Positions 17,167 through 26,249 of a stretch of 64,000 bases of DNA are shown piece after piece. The stretch's first letter is position 1. Each line of letters starts with the position of its first letter. This DNA comes from an uncultured Lachnospira sp. (GTDB lineage Bacteria > Bacillota > Clostridia > Lachnospirales > Lachnospiraceae), in the NCBI GenBank assembly GCA_910589305.1, contig CAJUTV010000010.1:1-64000 (forward strand), read 5' to 3'. A program made the translations under genes and the position numbers. The notes beneath the pieces were generated by a model that was not told the DNA's origin, ran no database searches, and was given only the letters and a program-made list of their open reading frames with translations.

Positions 17167-17487
17167 CTACTTTCTTTTTATTATATAATTAAAAAATTCT
17201 TCACTGTACTTCTTCAAGCTTTCTTCATCAATTGTTCGGATATCTGCCTTCATATATATATCACCCTCAAAAAAATTGGCGCCTTCAAAATCCAGCCAAT
17301 AAATTTCATTACTTTCATAAAGAATAATCTGTCCTTCTCCTAATTTATCAACTGTCTCAAAAAAGAGTGCATAACTATGCCGCATTTTCCATTCATATGA
17401 AGAATTGATTAATAATATCCCTTTTTTCTTCCAATCTTCTTTATTATTCTGATACCAGTTTTCAAAAAGTAAAAATATATTATCCAT
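17167..17487 (-). CDS. Small acidic protein resembling TriTu-type immunity proteins
   Basis: A 106-aa cytoplasmic protein with an alpha-beta pattern: an N-terminal helix FLLFENWYQNNKEDWKKKG, strands around GQIILYESNEIYWLDFEG, and a C-terminal helix SLKKYSEEFFNYI. The layout (helix, strands with a conserved acidic/aromatic hairpin, terminal helix) and length are reminiscent of TriTu immunity proteins, although I cannot verify this without a profile search. AAGG lies upstream of ATG 17487. No cognate toxin gene is in the window. Confidence 0.6.
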   Translation of the reverse strand: MDNIFLLFENWYQNNKEDWKKKGILLINSSYEWKMRHSYALFFETVDKLGEGQIILYESNEIYWLDFEGANFFEGDIYMKADIRTIDEESLKKYSEEFFNYIIKRK

Positions 17488-17515
17488 TTAAAATAAATCA
17501 CCTTATGACATTTTT

Positions 17516-18163
17516 TTAATCCAACCAGCAACATAACTGCTCTAGCTTTTTTAACTCCTCAATCTTGCCAATAGAATGAAAATTTGTTTCCACCAGTTCC
17601 AATACTTTAAGTTCTGATAATTCCTTAAATATATTAAATCCATCAAATACTAATCCATTTATTCTAAGCACTTGAACGCCTTTAAAATAAACAATATCCT
17701 TAGCTATATTAATTTGATTCTGCTCATACCAAACATCATATGCTGTATCATCTTCAAACTCTTCATAATAAGTATTGGATATAATACTTTTTTTAAATGT
17801 ATTCCATGCTCTTCTTGCTTTATCTGAATAGGCATATTGCTGCATTTCTTTATCTTTATAATCACTGCTGCCTAAGCTTAACTGTATATCTGTACTATTT
17901 TTTTCTTTTTCTATTGTTTTATCTATAAAACTTTCTAAATTATCGCCTCGAATACAACAAAATGCCCATTCATCACCGCCACTTGCACTTGCAAATGGCA
18001 ATGGTGGATTTTCAAGACTTATCTGAATAAAAAATTGATTGTCAAACGTTTCTCCTACACGTAAATATTTAATTCGTTCAATATCTTTATCAGCAATCAT
18101 TTCATCTTTACAATTCAATACTTTTCTTACAGCATCCTCAATCCATTTTTGTGTAAATATCAT
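17516..18163 (-). CDS. Hypothetical protein with leucine-rich C-terminus, immunity-like
   Basis: A 215-aa soluble protein. The N-terminal 140 residues are mixed alpha-beta with PLPFASASGGDEWAFCCIRG. The C-terminal 60 residues look like two to three leucine-rich turns (VQVLRINGLVFDGF, LSELKVLELVETNF, IEELKKLEQLCCW) and end abruptly. A TGGAGG ribosome binding site precedes the ATG. The 29-bp and 18-bp gaps to its neighbours suggest one transcript for the four genes between 17.2 and 18.7 kb. I do not recognise the family, and the abrupt LRR end could indicate truncation. Confidence 0.65.
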   Translation of the reverse strand: MIFTQKWIEDAVRKVLNCKDEMIADKDIERIKYLRVGETFDNQFFIQISLENPPLPFASASGGDEWAFCCIRGDNLESFIDKTIEKEKNSTDIQLSLGSSDYKDKEMQQYAYSDKARRAWNTFKKSIISNTYYEEFEDDTAYDVWYEQNQINIAKDIVYFKGVQVLRINGLVFDGFNIFKELSELKVLELVETNFHSIGKIEELKKLEQLCCWLD

Positions 18164-18180
18164 AAAAAGCCTCCATTTAT

Positions 18181-18660
18181 TTAACCTATTTTTTTGCCAT
18201 TATAAGCAGAAAGGTGACATTGTACCCAATGATTCGGCGGGTCTATTTCACAAGATACCACAATACAATTCTCTGAAATACTTTCAACTATAACTCCATC
18301 AACAGCAATGCGCTCAGATTGCCAAAATAATTCACAGTTTTCATCAAAACAAAACAACTTTGAATCTGAAGCAATATATAATCGTTTTTGATAAATATAA
18401 AAATAGCCAAAATATAAATCACAAGAAAGTGTTTTGACGTTTAATGTTTCTAAATCAATAAAATAAACCGTATTACCACAGCCAATGCAAAAATATTGTT
18501 CAAAAAACCAATGTGTATTAAAGGAGTTCCAATGATTTGTATCAATTTCTATTTCTAAATAAGGAATTGTATTTTTACTGATATAGAAAATCGTTCCCTG
18601 TCCAAGATTCAAATATGATGTATTCCATTTTCTATCAAATGGCTTACTTAAAGTATACAT
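18181..18660 (-). CDS. Hypothetical beta-rich protein, immunity-like
   Basis: A 159-aa protein made almost wholly of short strands with repeated aromatic turns (LGQGTIFYISKN, CGNTVYFIDLETL, KRLYIASDSKLFCFDENCEL), giving a beta-propeller-like look. The repeats ending in a Phe/Tyr-x-Asp turn are typical of PQQ/WD-like blades but too few for a closed propeller. GGAG precedes the ATG. There is no signal peptide. It is the first gene of the small-gene run. The role is unknown; an immunity or inhibitor function is inferred only from context. Confidence 0.65.
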   Translation of the reverse strand: MYTLSKPFDRKWNTSYLNLGQGTIFYISKNTIPYLEIEIDTNHWNSFNTHWFFEQYFCIGCGNTVYFIDLETLNVKTLSCDLYFGYFYIYQKRLYIASDSKLFCFDENCELFWQSERIAVDGVIVESISENCIVVSCEIDPPNHWVQCHLSAYNGKKIG

Positions 18661-18822
18661 AATTACTCCTGTTATAAGGTTTCTTTACTAATTTGCCACA
18701 AGTATAACAAAGGAATATAAAAAGGACAAGATGTTTCCCTTAACATCATTTAAATAGCAATATTTTTCTTAATTACAAAATGTGATTTTGATAAATTAAT
18801 CAATTATTTATTAAAAATCCAC

Positions 18823-18862
18823 AAAAAAAGAGCAGATTATATATTTTTATGCAATCTGCTCT
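18823..18862 (-). terminator. Terminator of the two-gene membrane unit
   Basis: On the minus strand AGAGCAGATT/AATCTGCTCT (10 bp, 18862-18853 with 18838-18829) is followed by seven T. It lies 70 bp after the stop of the 688-aa gene and closes that operon. Confidence 0.85.
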
Positions 18863-18932
18863 TCAATCATTTCTTAATTTAAATAATATCAACTTTTCTT
18901 TATCATTATTTTCGTAAGTATTGATAACTTTT

Positions 18933-20999
18933 TTATTCTATTATATAAATAGTAACAATTTGTTTACCTTCTTTATTCAAAGCAATTACAGCTTTCTTTC
19001 CATGAATATTAGAAAGGTCTTTTGAAAGAATCATATCATATCGTTCTTCTGATAAAAGATAAACAGGAACACTTGAACCAATTTGTGCTAAAAATGTACT
19101 CTTTCCACTTTGAGTCATAATTAACATATGATCATCATAATTAAGAAGACAATCTATGTAAATTCCATCTTTTGGTCCACCAGAACTTCCCTTAAACAAT
19201 AATTCAGATGCTTCAATTTCATATAGCTGTTTCTTATCCCACAAATAAAATCCTATTTTCAAATTTGGATCTGCATATTCTATTTCTGTTTGCTCACCAT
19301 TTTCAATAGCTTTATAAGTTATTACTCCATCCATCAATGTATAATCACCTGTCAAAAATATATATTGATTCAATTTTGAACTAACATCCCACACATTTTC
19401 ATCTGTATTTTGTATAGATTTTTCTGAATTAATACTAGATGGAATAAAAAATTCTTCTATTTCATCCTTATCATTACTGGATACCTTATCTATAATTACC
19501 CCTGTAATAAAGGCAGCAATATCTAACAAAAAAGCTAAAAATAAAGAAAAAAGGGCTACTTCACGATAAGGACTTATCAAATAAATTAATCCTGCTTGTG
19601 CATCATTATGATTAGTCAAATAATAACGTATAGCCTGGTCTAAATTTTTAATAGAAGATTCTCGATTAAACGAATCTGTAGTTAAATTTAAGCCATCATC
19701 TAAAGTATAAACAGGTAATTCACTAATTTTAGATTTTAAATTATTAAATTCATTACGCCAAACAGAATAATCTTCATCTCTTTCTAATGATAAAATACTA
19801 CCATCTGCTAATTTATCAATTATTGCTTGTATGTCTACATTTGCTTTTTTTATTTTGCTATAATTTTCTAAATTTTGAATAAAACTATTCATACTAGTAA
19901 GCACATTTTGATATTCTGGAGTATCAGCGCCTAAATCAACTGCACTTTGCAAACGATCAAACACTCCATTTGCTAAATTTAGCATCTTATCTGTATCTGA
20001 TGATGACTGGAATAACTCTCGCTGAATTTCTCGGAGATTTGTTCCTACATAATAACTTGAAACACCATCTTCAGTCATACCTAGAATAGCTGAATAATAT
20101 GTAGTGCGTTGAAGAGCGCTTTCATAATCACTACGTTGCCTTTCTAAAGCATTTTGTCTTGTAATCAAATTTTCATATGTTCCAACAGCTTGGTTTACTG
20201 CTGCTTGATATGGAGTCAAATCCACACCATCAGGTGCATTTGATAAACGATTTTCTGCAAGACGAAGATTATTTTCTGCCGATTCCACACGTCCGTCTAA
20301 ATCTGTTATTTGTCCACTAAGTCTATCAATTTCAGATTGCATATTTGATTGCATACCAGATAAAACAGAAGCTGCTTGCTCTCGAGTATCTTGAGTAGCA
20401 TCTTCTTCTGTGGCACTCTCCATTTCAGTAATTACAGTAGTCATAATATCTTTTGCAGTAAAATCATCTCCTGTATATCTATTACGTTCTTCGTCCCAGT
20501 TTAAACTTTCACTAACATCCACATTATCTTGATCCATATTCTTAGCTTGCTGATATATATCTGTAATTTGGTTCATTAATACATCTTGCATATCTTGACT
20601 ATATAATTTTATATATGTATCTGAATTAAACAACTCTTCACGATAAGCAGCTTGAGCCAATAATTGACTCTCTGTTTTCCATGATTGTTTATATGCCTGC
20701 TTTGCAATAAATAGATAACTAAACCAAGAAGAACAAAATAAAACAACAAATGTTAAACAATAAAGAACACCTTTTTGTAATTGATTTTTACATTGCCTTA
20801 AAAAAGATGGAAGTGCAAAATTTAAACCAAGCAAAAGACCCTGTATAGCGAGAGAGGCTGCATAAGCCTGCCAAGATTCTGGAAATGTATAATTTATCAT
20901 GCCTTGAGCAGTAGCCCAAAAAGATACTGCTGCCAATAAGCATGTACAAATACGCATTATAAAAATAATATTATTTTCTTGCTTTTTTTTATTTTTCAT
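18933..20999 (-). CDS. Large membrane protein with external coiled coil, unknown function
   Basis: A 688-aa protein. Four hydrophobic segments cluster at the N-terminus (about 12-32, 43-61, 76-95 and close to 100). A helical region of about 350 residues follows with heptad-rich coils (SEIDRLSGQITDLDGRVESA, NLRLAENRLSN, QNALERQRSDYESAL). A further membrane segment lies near 478-505 (EVALFSLFLAFLLDIAAF), then a soluble C-terminal domain of about 180 residues ending in beta-rich SKDLSNIHGKKAVIALNKEG. GGAGGGG precedes the ATG. It overlaps the 478-aa membrane gene by 4 nt (ATGA), so the two are translated together. The architecture recalls DUF4407-like scaffolds, but I cannot assign a family or activity. 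Confidence 0.75.
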   Translation of the reverse strand: MKNKKKQENNIIFIMRICTCLLAAVSFWATAQGMINYTFPESWQAYAASLAIQGLLLGLNFALPSFLRQCKNQLQKGVLYCLTFVVLFCSSWFSYLFIAKQAYKQSWKTESQLLAQAAYREELFNSDTYIKLYSQDMQDVLMNQITDIYQQAKNMDQDNVDVSESLNWDEERNRYTGDDFTAKDIMTTVITEMESATEEDATQDTREQAASVLSGMQSNMQSEIDRLSGQITDLDGRVESAENNLRLAENRLSNAPDGVDLTPYQAAVNQAVGTYENLITRQNALERQRSDYESALQRTTYYSAILGMTEDGVSSYYVGTNLREIQRELFQSSSDTDKMLNLANGVFDRLQSAVDLGADTPEYQNVLTSMNSFIQNLENYSKIKKANVDIQAIIDKLADGSILSLERDEDYSVWRNEFNNLKSKISELPVYTLDDGLNLTTDSFNRESSIKNLDQAIRYYLTNHNDAQAGLIYLISPYREVALFSLFLAFLLDIAAFITGVIIDKVSSNDKDEIEEFFIPSSINSEKSIQNTDENVWDVSSKLNQYIFLTGDYTLMDGVITYKAIENGEQTEIEYADPNLKIGFYLWDKKQLYEIEASELLFKGSSGGPKDGIYIDCLLNYDDHMLIMTQSGKSTFLAQIGSSVPVYLLSEERYDMILSKDLSNIHGKKAVIALNKEGKQIVTIYIIE

Positions 21000-22432
21000 T
21001 TTTTACCCCTCCTCCAAATTCGTTTACTATGATTTTTTTTAAAGCTAGAAGATATTGAATCATTTATTTTTACTTTTGAAATCTCCTTATTAAAGAATTG
21101 ATTTAATTTAGTATTTAAACGTTCATTAAAAGAATTTTCTCCTTCTTCCGACTCTGGAAATATTAGAGCAAAAAGGGAGCTAATAACCATTTGTATGCGA
21201 AAATTAGTAATAATACCTAACAAAAGTTCAGATAAAAATTTCCATATTGTCACAAAAATAAGAAATATAATTTTTTTCAATAAAGAATGAGGTTCCCCAC
21301 ATTGAACCACAAAAATTCGTACTATCTCAATCGCAACGAATAATACCAGTATAGGTAAAATAATAAAAAGTAGGTTTTGCCATATTTTATTAATTTCCTC
21401 TAGTTTATTCTCACCCTCTGTAATAACATAAAGAAATGAGCCAAACACCACTAATAAAGCAATTGGAAGCTGATACTCTTCAATAAAATTAAAGCTGTTA
21501 TTTTTCTTTTTATGAGGCTTATGAATCATATGGATAATAAGATACCCTATTATGACAATTGTTGAAACAGCAATAATATAAAGCAAAATATAATAAAATA
21601 ATGCTTGTTGCGCATTATAAAATATCTCTTTATCTCTAAAAGTATTTAAAAAATTTTTTACATTAGCAATCCAATATCTAAAACCCCTTGGTAAGTTATC
21701 AATGCAAGGAAATATAAAAAAACCACTTACAATAAGAAATAACACTCCCCCTCGAAGCCCTAACTCAATTTTTGTAAGAGAATCATTTTTACCTTCTCGC
21801 CTATCCTTATCTCTATTTATTTTAAATTCTAACTTTTCTTTTTTGTTTTGATGTTTAATTTCTTGTTTTTCATTTTTACCATTTTGTTTGTTCTCTTGTA
21901 ATTGTTGCTTGTGTTCCTGTTTTATTTGCTGTATTTTTAAACGTTGCTTATGTATAGCATGAATATATTTTATCCAAAACTCTTTAATCTGTAAACGACA
22001 TTCTTGACACTCCTTTTTAACTGTTAACCATTGTTCTTGTGACCAATGAAGAAGTCGGATTAGTATAATCAATATAGAAACAACTGCAATAAGTAATAAA
22101 ATTATCCATACTAAGCTCCACCCAGATAATTCATTTAAACGTAAATTTCCAATAGTTTGATAATTAGTCCATAAATTCAATCCTCCAATCACTGTACCAA
22201 TAAATATAGCACCAAGAAAAAATAATGCTTTCTTTATGTTTTTGCTTTCAACAAATCCTAGTGCTAATTCTGAGAAAAAAAGTGGAAGGCACAATACATT
22301 AATTGCGACAAGATTTAGTTCATTCCATATTTCCAAAGCATAAATACCTGTCAGTATAGCTGTTAATGTACAAGGAATTATCTGACATAAAACTTTCAAA
22401 ATTTTAGAATATTTCATATCTGATTCAGACAT
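20996..22432 (-). CDS. Polytopic membrane protein with charged cytoplasmic coil, partner of the 688-aa protein
   Basis: A 478-aa protein with four membrane helices in the first 150 residues. A very basic, Gln/Lys-rich coil follows (KQRLKIQQIKQEHKQQLQEN and KNEKQEIKHQNKKEKLEF), then four more helices and a soluble Lys/Ser-rich tail. The start at 22432 is chosen because AAGGAGGT sits 7 nt before it; an upstream in-frame ATG at 22498 has no such site. It is the first gene of a two-gene operon with a 4-nt overlap. I recognise no family. The paired architecture (two multi-helix proteins, one with an external and one with an internal coil) suggests an envelope complex, which is inference. Confidence 0.75.
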   Translation of the reverse strand: MSESDMKYSKILKVLCQIIPCTLTAILTGIYALEIWNELNLVAINVLCLPLFFSELALGFVESKNIKKALFFLGAIFIGTVIGGLNLWTNYQTIGNLRLNELSGWSLVWIILLLIAVVSILIILIRLLHWSQEQWLTVKKECQECRLQIKEFWIKYIHAIHKQRLKIQQIKQEHKQQLQENKQNGKNEKQEIKHQNKKEKLEFKINRDKDRREGKNDSLTKIELGLRGGVLFLIVSGFFIFPCIDNLPRGFRYWIANVKNFLNTFRDKEIFYNAQQALFYYILLYIIAVSTIVIIGYLIIHMIHKPHKKKNNSFNFIEEYQLPIALLVVFGSFLYVITEGENKLEEINKIWQNLLFIILPILVLFVAIEIVRIFVVQCGEPHSLLKKIIFLIFVTIWKFLSELLLGIITNFRIQMVISSLFALIFPESEEGENSFNERLNTKLNQFFNKEISKVKINDSISSSFKKNHSKRIWRRGKK

Positions 22433-23033
22433 CTCTTTTACCTCCTTAGTATTATCATAATAATTCTGAGCAAAACTGTACACATTCAATATCTGCAAAT
22501 AATTAAATAAAGAATTTTATTATAACAAGAAAAAATATGTGTATACAAGTTTATAATGACTGAAAAAATATTATTCATCAATCATTTTAAAAAATATCAT
22601 ATTAAAACTATTACTATTTAAGGTAAACTTTAAGAATTTTTTAGATAAATACTATTAAGAAAATGATAGAAGCTAACAATAGACAAAATTTCTAAGCCTA
22701 TCCACTATGACATAAATTTTAACTGTATTTTTTTTACAGATTTTTCAATATGCTAATTTATTTTATAATGTTTTTCACTAATACTGTGTTAACACATTTT
22801 GAACAGTATAGAATCAATTTTTACAATTAACATTTTTTGTGCCTTTATAATTTTTCTTTAGTATATATATTGTCAATTCTTATAAACGTCCTATTTGCCA
22901 TATTTGGTATTTAACTATCACATATAACAATAAGAACTATTTTTTTATCATTATTAATCTTTCTAACAATTTCATCTTATAAACAAATAGAATTTCATTC
23001 TGTAATTTTCTGTGTTTTATACACATTAATCTT
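22433..23033. other. 600-bp AT-rich gap with a palindrome
   Basis: No convincing gene is visible. Short minus-strand fragments (for example one reading DKKIVLIVICDS) could be remnants of a decayed reading frame but carry stops. The perfect palindrome TGTGTTAACACA (22785-22796) lies within a wider imperfect dyad ATACTGT/ACAGTAT and could be a repressor site. Confidence 0.4.
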
Positions 23034-23323
23034 TTATAGTAAGCTTTTTAATAATAAATAATTTATGAAAATATTTTTTGTTACTTCTTGTCCATCATAC
23101 AAAACGGTTGTCAACTCAATTTTATATTTATAATTATAATTATCTGATCCCCATGCTCTTGCTTCACATGATCTCATACCTGACAAAGAATTTACATCTA
23201 ACATATACTTTCCATAACCATCTTTAAAATCTTTATTTATATAAGTATCTGCAAATACTGTAGCACTATCAATTAATATTATTATTGACATAGTGTCTAT
23301 AATTTGTTTTATTTTTTAACCAT
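23034..23323 (-). pseudogene. Small secreted protein, frameshifted in the signal peptide at a run of six A
   Basis: A good start (ATG 23323, GGAAAGG 9 nt upstream) reads MVKK and stops at once after a run of six A (minus strand 23317-23312). The frame one base away continues as KQIIDTMSIIILIDSATVFA, which completes a normal signal peptide ending in Ala, followed by DTYINKDFKDGYGKYMLDV, NSLSG and WGSDNYNYKYKIELTT. The internal ATG at 23291 has no ribosome binding site. The mature part is about 75 aa with alternating aromatic strands. The family is not recognised; bacteriocin-like secreted proteins are one possibility by size and composition. Confidence 0.6.
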
Positions 23324-23590
23324 ACTTTTAATCCTTTCCAATCAACATTATCAAATAAAAAAATAATAAAAACTTTAATAATACTATTTCTAGATTTTCT
23401 ATTATCTATTTTATTATAAATTAATATTATCATATACATGTACAAATATCAACTAATTTTATATAGATAAAAAATTTATATATATATAAATTTAATATAC
23501 TTTTATATATTTAACTTTAACTCTGTATTTTAAACACTTCTCTTTTTTAATTTAAATACGCTACCTTCAACTGAATCATATCCTATAATC

Positions 23591-23627
23591 AAAAAAACCC
23601 CTTAAAAGCAATCAAACTTTTAAGAGG
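23591..23627 (-). terminator. Terminator of the pectate lyase unit
   Basis: On the minus strand an 11-bp stem (23627-23617 with 23608-23598, one wobble pair) is followed by seven T at 23597-23591. It lies 22 bp after the stop of the 832-aa pectate lyase. Confidence 0.85.
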
Positions 23628-23648
23628 TCTTTTCATTTTTACTTTAAA

Positions 23649-26147
23649 TTACTTTTTAGGTCCTAAAATAACATCCATTTGTGCAAGATATTTCATTAAC
23701 ATAATAGCATCTTGAATATCAACCGTATCATCACAATTTACATCACTATTTACTTCATTTATTGTAACATCCATCTGTGCAAGATGTTTTTTGATAATAA
23801 CACCATCTTTTACATTAATAACTCCATCTCCATCCACATCTCCATACTTCACTACAGGATTATCTGATGTTGATTGTTCCTCGCTTGGCTTTGGTGTTGA
23901 TGTCTCTTCGCTTGGTTTTGATGTTGTTTCTTCCTCACTCGGTTTTGGTGTTGATGTTTCTTCATTTGGTTTTGATGTTGTTTCTTCCTCACTCGGTTTT
24001 GGTGTTGATGTCTCTTCACTTGGCTTTGATGTAGTTACCTCTTCGCTTGGCTTTGTACTTGAGAAAATACCATTTATTAAAAACAGATTTATACTATCTC
24101 CTTTTATAATCTCAACTGCCCCTGCTTTCACATCAATTTCTGCAATACTATTATTATCGCAAGTATATTTTATTCCATTAACCTTTACGCCTTTTCCAGC
24201 AGCAGAGGTACTTCCGCCAAACACTAATATCAGTTTACCATCGGAAGGTGCTGTAAACTTTATATTGGTGCTTGATTCCATCTTTAAACATTGTGTAAGT
24301 GTCTTTCCATCATAAATTACTGTTCCCTTATCCTTAGAAAGATTACCAACAATGGTATATACATTACTGTTTTTTCCGGATTCCGTAAAGTTATGTAAAT
24401 ATGAGCCAGTCACTTCACCACTGCCTGTTGTAACTTCCTCACCTTTTGTTGTCTCATTTTGTCCGCTCGTTGTGTTATCTTCACCAGTTGAGCCATTCAT
24501 ACCACCAACTGATACCAGCTCTGTATTTTTATAATTGGTTACTGCTGCTTTTAATTCTGGTATAACAGCATAATTTGTATCTTCGGAATCTGCAAATGTC
24601 CATGCAACAACACCGCCACCTTGACTGCCTGCATTTGCTTTTACTTTTTGAGGTACATCTTTAGCTGCATCCACATCAGAAGCTTTTACACCCAAATCAA
24701 CTGTTGTATCAAAATTGTCATATGTTGTGCTGCCTGCTACTGTCTTATACGTATCTGGAACCTTCTCATCTCTTGATGATGCAAGGTAAGCATCGAAATC
24801 TGTTTGATTTCCATCAGCTGTATTTGCATAAATTACTGGCTGTCCGCCAACGATTTCATTTGCAAAGGCTTTGATAATACCTCCATTTTCTCCTGAAAAT
24901 GTTCCTTGTCCTTTCACATCTGTACCCTGCTTTGATGAAAGCATTGGATTCGCACAATTTCTAAAATAATTGGCTTCCACAAATGCAGAAGAACCCATTG
25001 TAACACCTACACCATACTTTGCATTGCCATCATAATAATTATTATATATATGTACAGACATTGTTCTTATTCTTGGATGTCTTGAATCAGAATGGTCAAA
25101 CCAATTATGATGATAAGTAATATAGTTTGGTCCGCTCTCTGACTCCATTCCGCAAAGCGAGCATTTTCCTGAATCATAAAAATGTACATAAGAAATTGTT
25201 AAATATTGTGAATCACCTTTCATATCAATAGAGCCATCACCCTTTGCTTGGTCTGAATCGCCGCCTGCAGCTCCATAATACAAATCAACATTATGTATCC
25301 ATACATTACAGTTACCAGTATCCAATGATATGCCATCATCCATAAAGTTTAGCAATGAAAAATTACGAAACTCCACATTACCTGCATATCGAACTAAAAA
25401 TCCAAAACCAGAAATAGCAGCATCATCACCAATGCCTTCTATTGTAATATTCATCTGCGCATAATTATTTTTCCCTTTAATCTGAACACCCTCTGATTTA
25501 CTTGTATAACTATCCAAGTCATCTCTAGTAACAAGACCAATAATTCGCACAGCAATTGGTGTTGTATCCCCTTTTATCTTTGCATCTAAAATAGCTTGGA
25601 TGCCTGTTACTTTTACTCCATCTACTGTAGCTGTACATGTCTTTGCAGTTTCTGCTGAAACATATACAACTTGCGCATTGCTCTTTAAAGTACCATCATC
25701 ATTATAAGCTCCTGAACCTGTCTTATATTTAGAATCTGAAGAAAATGCAAATCCACTTCTATCATAAGGAGATACTGTAAGAGATTCACTAGTAACAGTC
25801 ACTGTTCCACTTGAAAGTATTGCTTCTACCTTTATTACATAATTTCCTGCTTTTAAGCCAACAGCATCAACTCTTACATAATTTTTATATATCCTTATCA
25901 GCTCATTATCTATTTGCTTATATGCCAAATCTCCTTCATTGGCTGCCTTTATATAAGCTTTATACCCCTTTGCACCAGATACAAGAGAACATTTTACATA
26001 GGCACTTTCAAACCAGCCTGAACTTTCGCTAATTGAAAATTCTGCTGCTCTTGCGACAAATGATGTTTTTCCCACTGTAAGCAATGTAAATGCCATCATT
26101 ACAGCAACAACAATTGCTAAGCCTCCCTTAATTGACTTCTTTTTCAT
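23649..26147 (-). CDS. Secreted PL1 pectate lyase with carbohydrate-binding-like module and dockerin
   Basis: An 832-aa exported enzyme cleaving polygalacturonate by beta-elimination. In order: signal peptide (1-34); fibronectin-like N-domain (about 35-125); PL1 right-handed beta-helix (about 130-510) with VWIHNVDLYY, YHHNWFDHSDSRHPRIR (the catalytic Arg follows the HP) and VHIYNNYYDGN; and a beta-sandwich module (about 580-700) with NFTESG, LTQCLKMESSTNIKFTAPSD and VFGGSTSAAGKGV. A Ser/Thr/Pro/Glu repeat linker and a type I dockerin-like pair (YGDVDGDGVINVKDGVIIKK, SDVNCDDTVDIQDAIMLMKY) complete it. GGAG lies before the ATG. It is downstream of a second PL1 gene with a 102-bp gap containing a hairpin. 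Confidence 0.93.
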   Translation of the reverse strand: MKKKSIKGGLAIVVAVMMAFTLLTVGKTSFVARAAEFSISESSGWFESAYVKCSLVSGAKGYKAYIKAANEGDLAYKQIDNELIRIYKNYVRVDAVGLKAGNYVIKVEAILSSGTVTVTSESLTVSPYDRSGFAFSSDSKYKTGSGAYNDDGTLKSNAQVVYVSAETAKTCTATVDGVKVTGIQAILDAKIKGDTTPIAVRIIGLVTRDDLDSYTSKSEGVQIKGKNNYAQMNITIEGIGDDAAISGFGFLVRYAGNVEFRNFSLLNFMDDGISLDTGNCNVWIHNVDLYYGAAGGDSDQAKGDGSIDMKGDSQYLTISYVHFYDSGKCSLCGMESESGPNYITYHHNWFDHSDSRHPRIRTMSVHIYNNYYDGNAKYGVGVTMGSSAFVEANYFRNCANPMLSSKQGTDVKGQGTFSGENGGIIKAFANEIVGGQPVIYANTADGNQTDFDAYLASSRDEKVPDTYKTVAGSTTYDNFDTTVDLGVKASDVDAAKDVPQKVKANAGSQGGGVVAWTFADSEDTNYAVIPELKAAVTNYKNTELVSVGGMNGSTGEDNTTSGQNETTKGEEVTTGSGEVTGSYLHNFTESGKNSNVYTIVGNLSKDKGTVIYDGKTLTQCLKMESSTNIKFTAPSDGKLILVFGGSTSAAGKGVKVNGIKYTCDNNSIAEIDVKAGAVEIIKGDSINLFLINGIFSSTKPSEEVTTSKPSEETSTPKPSEEETTSKPNEETSTPKPSEEETTSKPSEETSTPKPSEEQSTSDNPVVKYGDVDGDGVINVKDGVIIKKHLAQMDVTINEVNSDVNCDDTVDIQDAIMLMKYLAQMDVILGPKK
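23872..24060. repeat. 54-bp tandem repeats coding a Pro/Ser/Thr/Glu linker
   Basis: About three units of 54 bp encode the 18-residue repeat SKPSEETSTPKPSEEETT between the beta-sandwich module and the dockerin. The units are nearly identical at DNA level, as expected for recent slippage or recombination, so linker length probably varies between strains. Confidence 0.8.
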
Positions 26148-26174
26148 CTAAAAATTCTCCTTTCTTATTAAAAG

Positions 26175-26223
26175 AAAGCTATTGTATTAAGAATTATTTT
26201 ATTTTTCCTAATACAACAGCTTT
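26175..26223 (-). terminator. Hairpin between the two pectate lyase genes
   Basis: A 15-bp stem (TAATACAACAGCTTT at 26209-26223 pairs with 26175-26189, one wobble) with a 19-nt AT loop lies in the 102-bp gap. The following minus-strand sequence CTTTCTTTTAAT is only weakly T-rich, so it may attenuate readthrough or stabilise the upstream mRNA rather than fully terminate. Confidence 0.55.
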
Positions 26224-26249
26224 ACAATCTAAAAAAATTTATTACTTTA

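Noticed and set aside
23791..24315. 174-codon plus-strand open frame with a repeated SSLGFGVDVS pattern
   Set aside because: Antisense image of the linker and binding module of the pectate lyase; the repeat comes from the 54-bp linker units.
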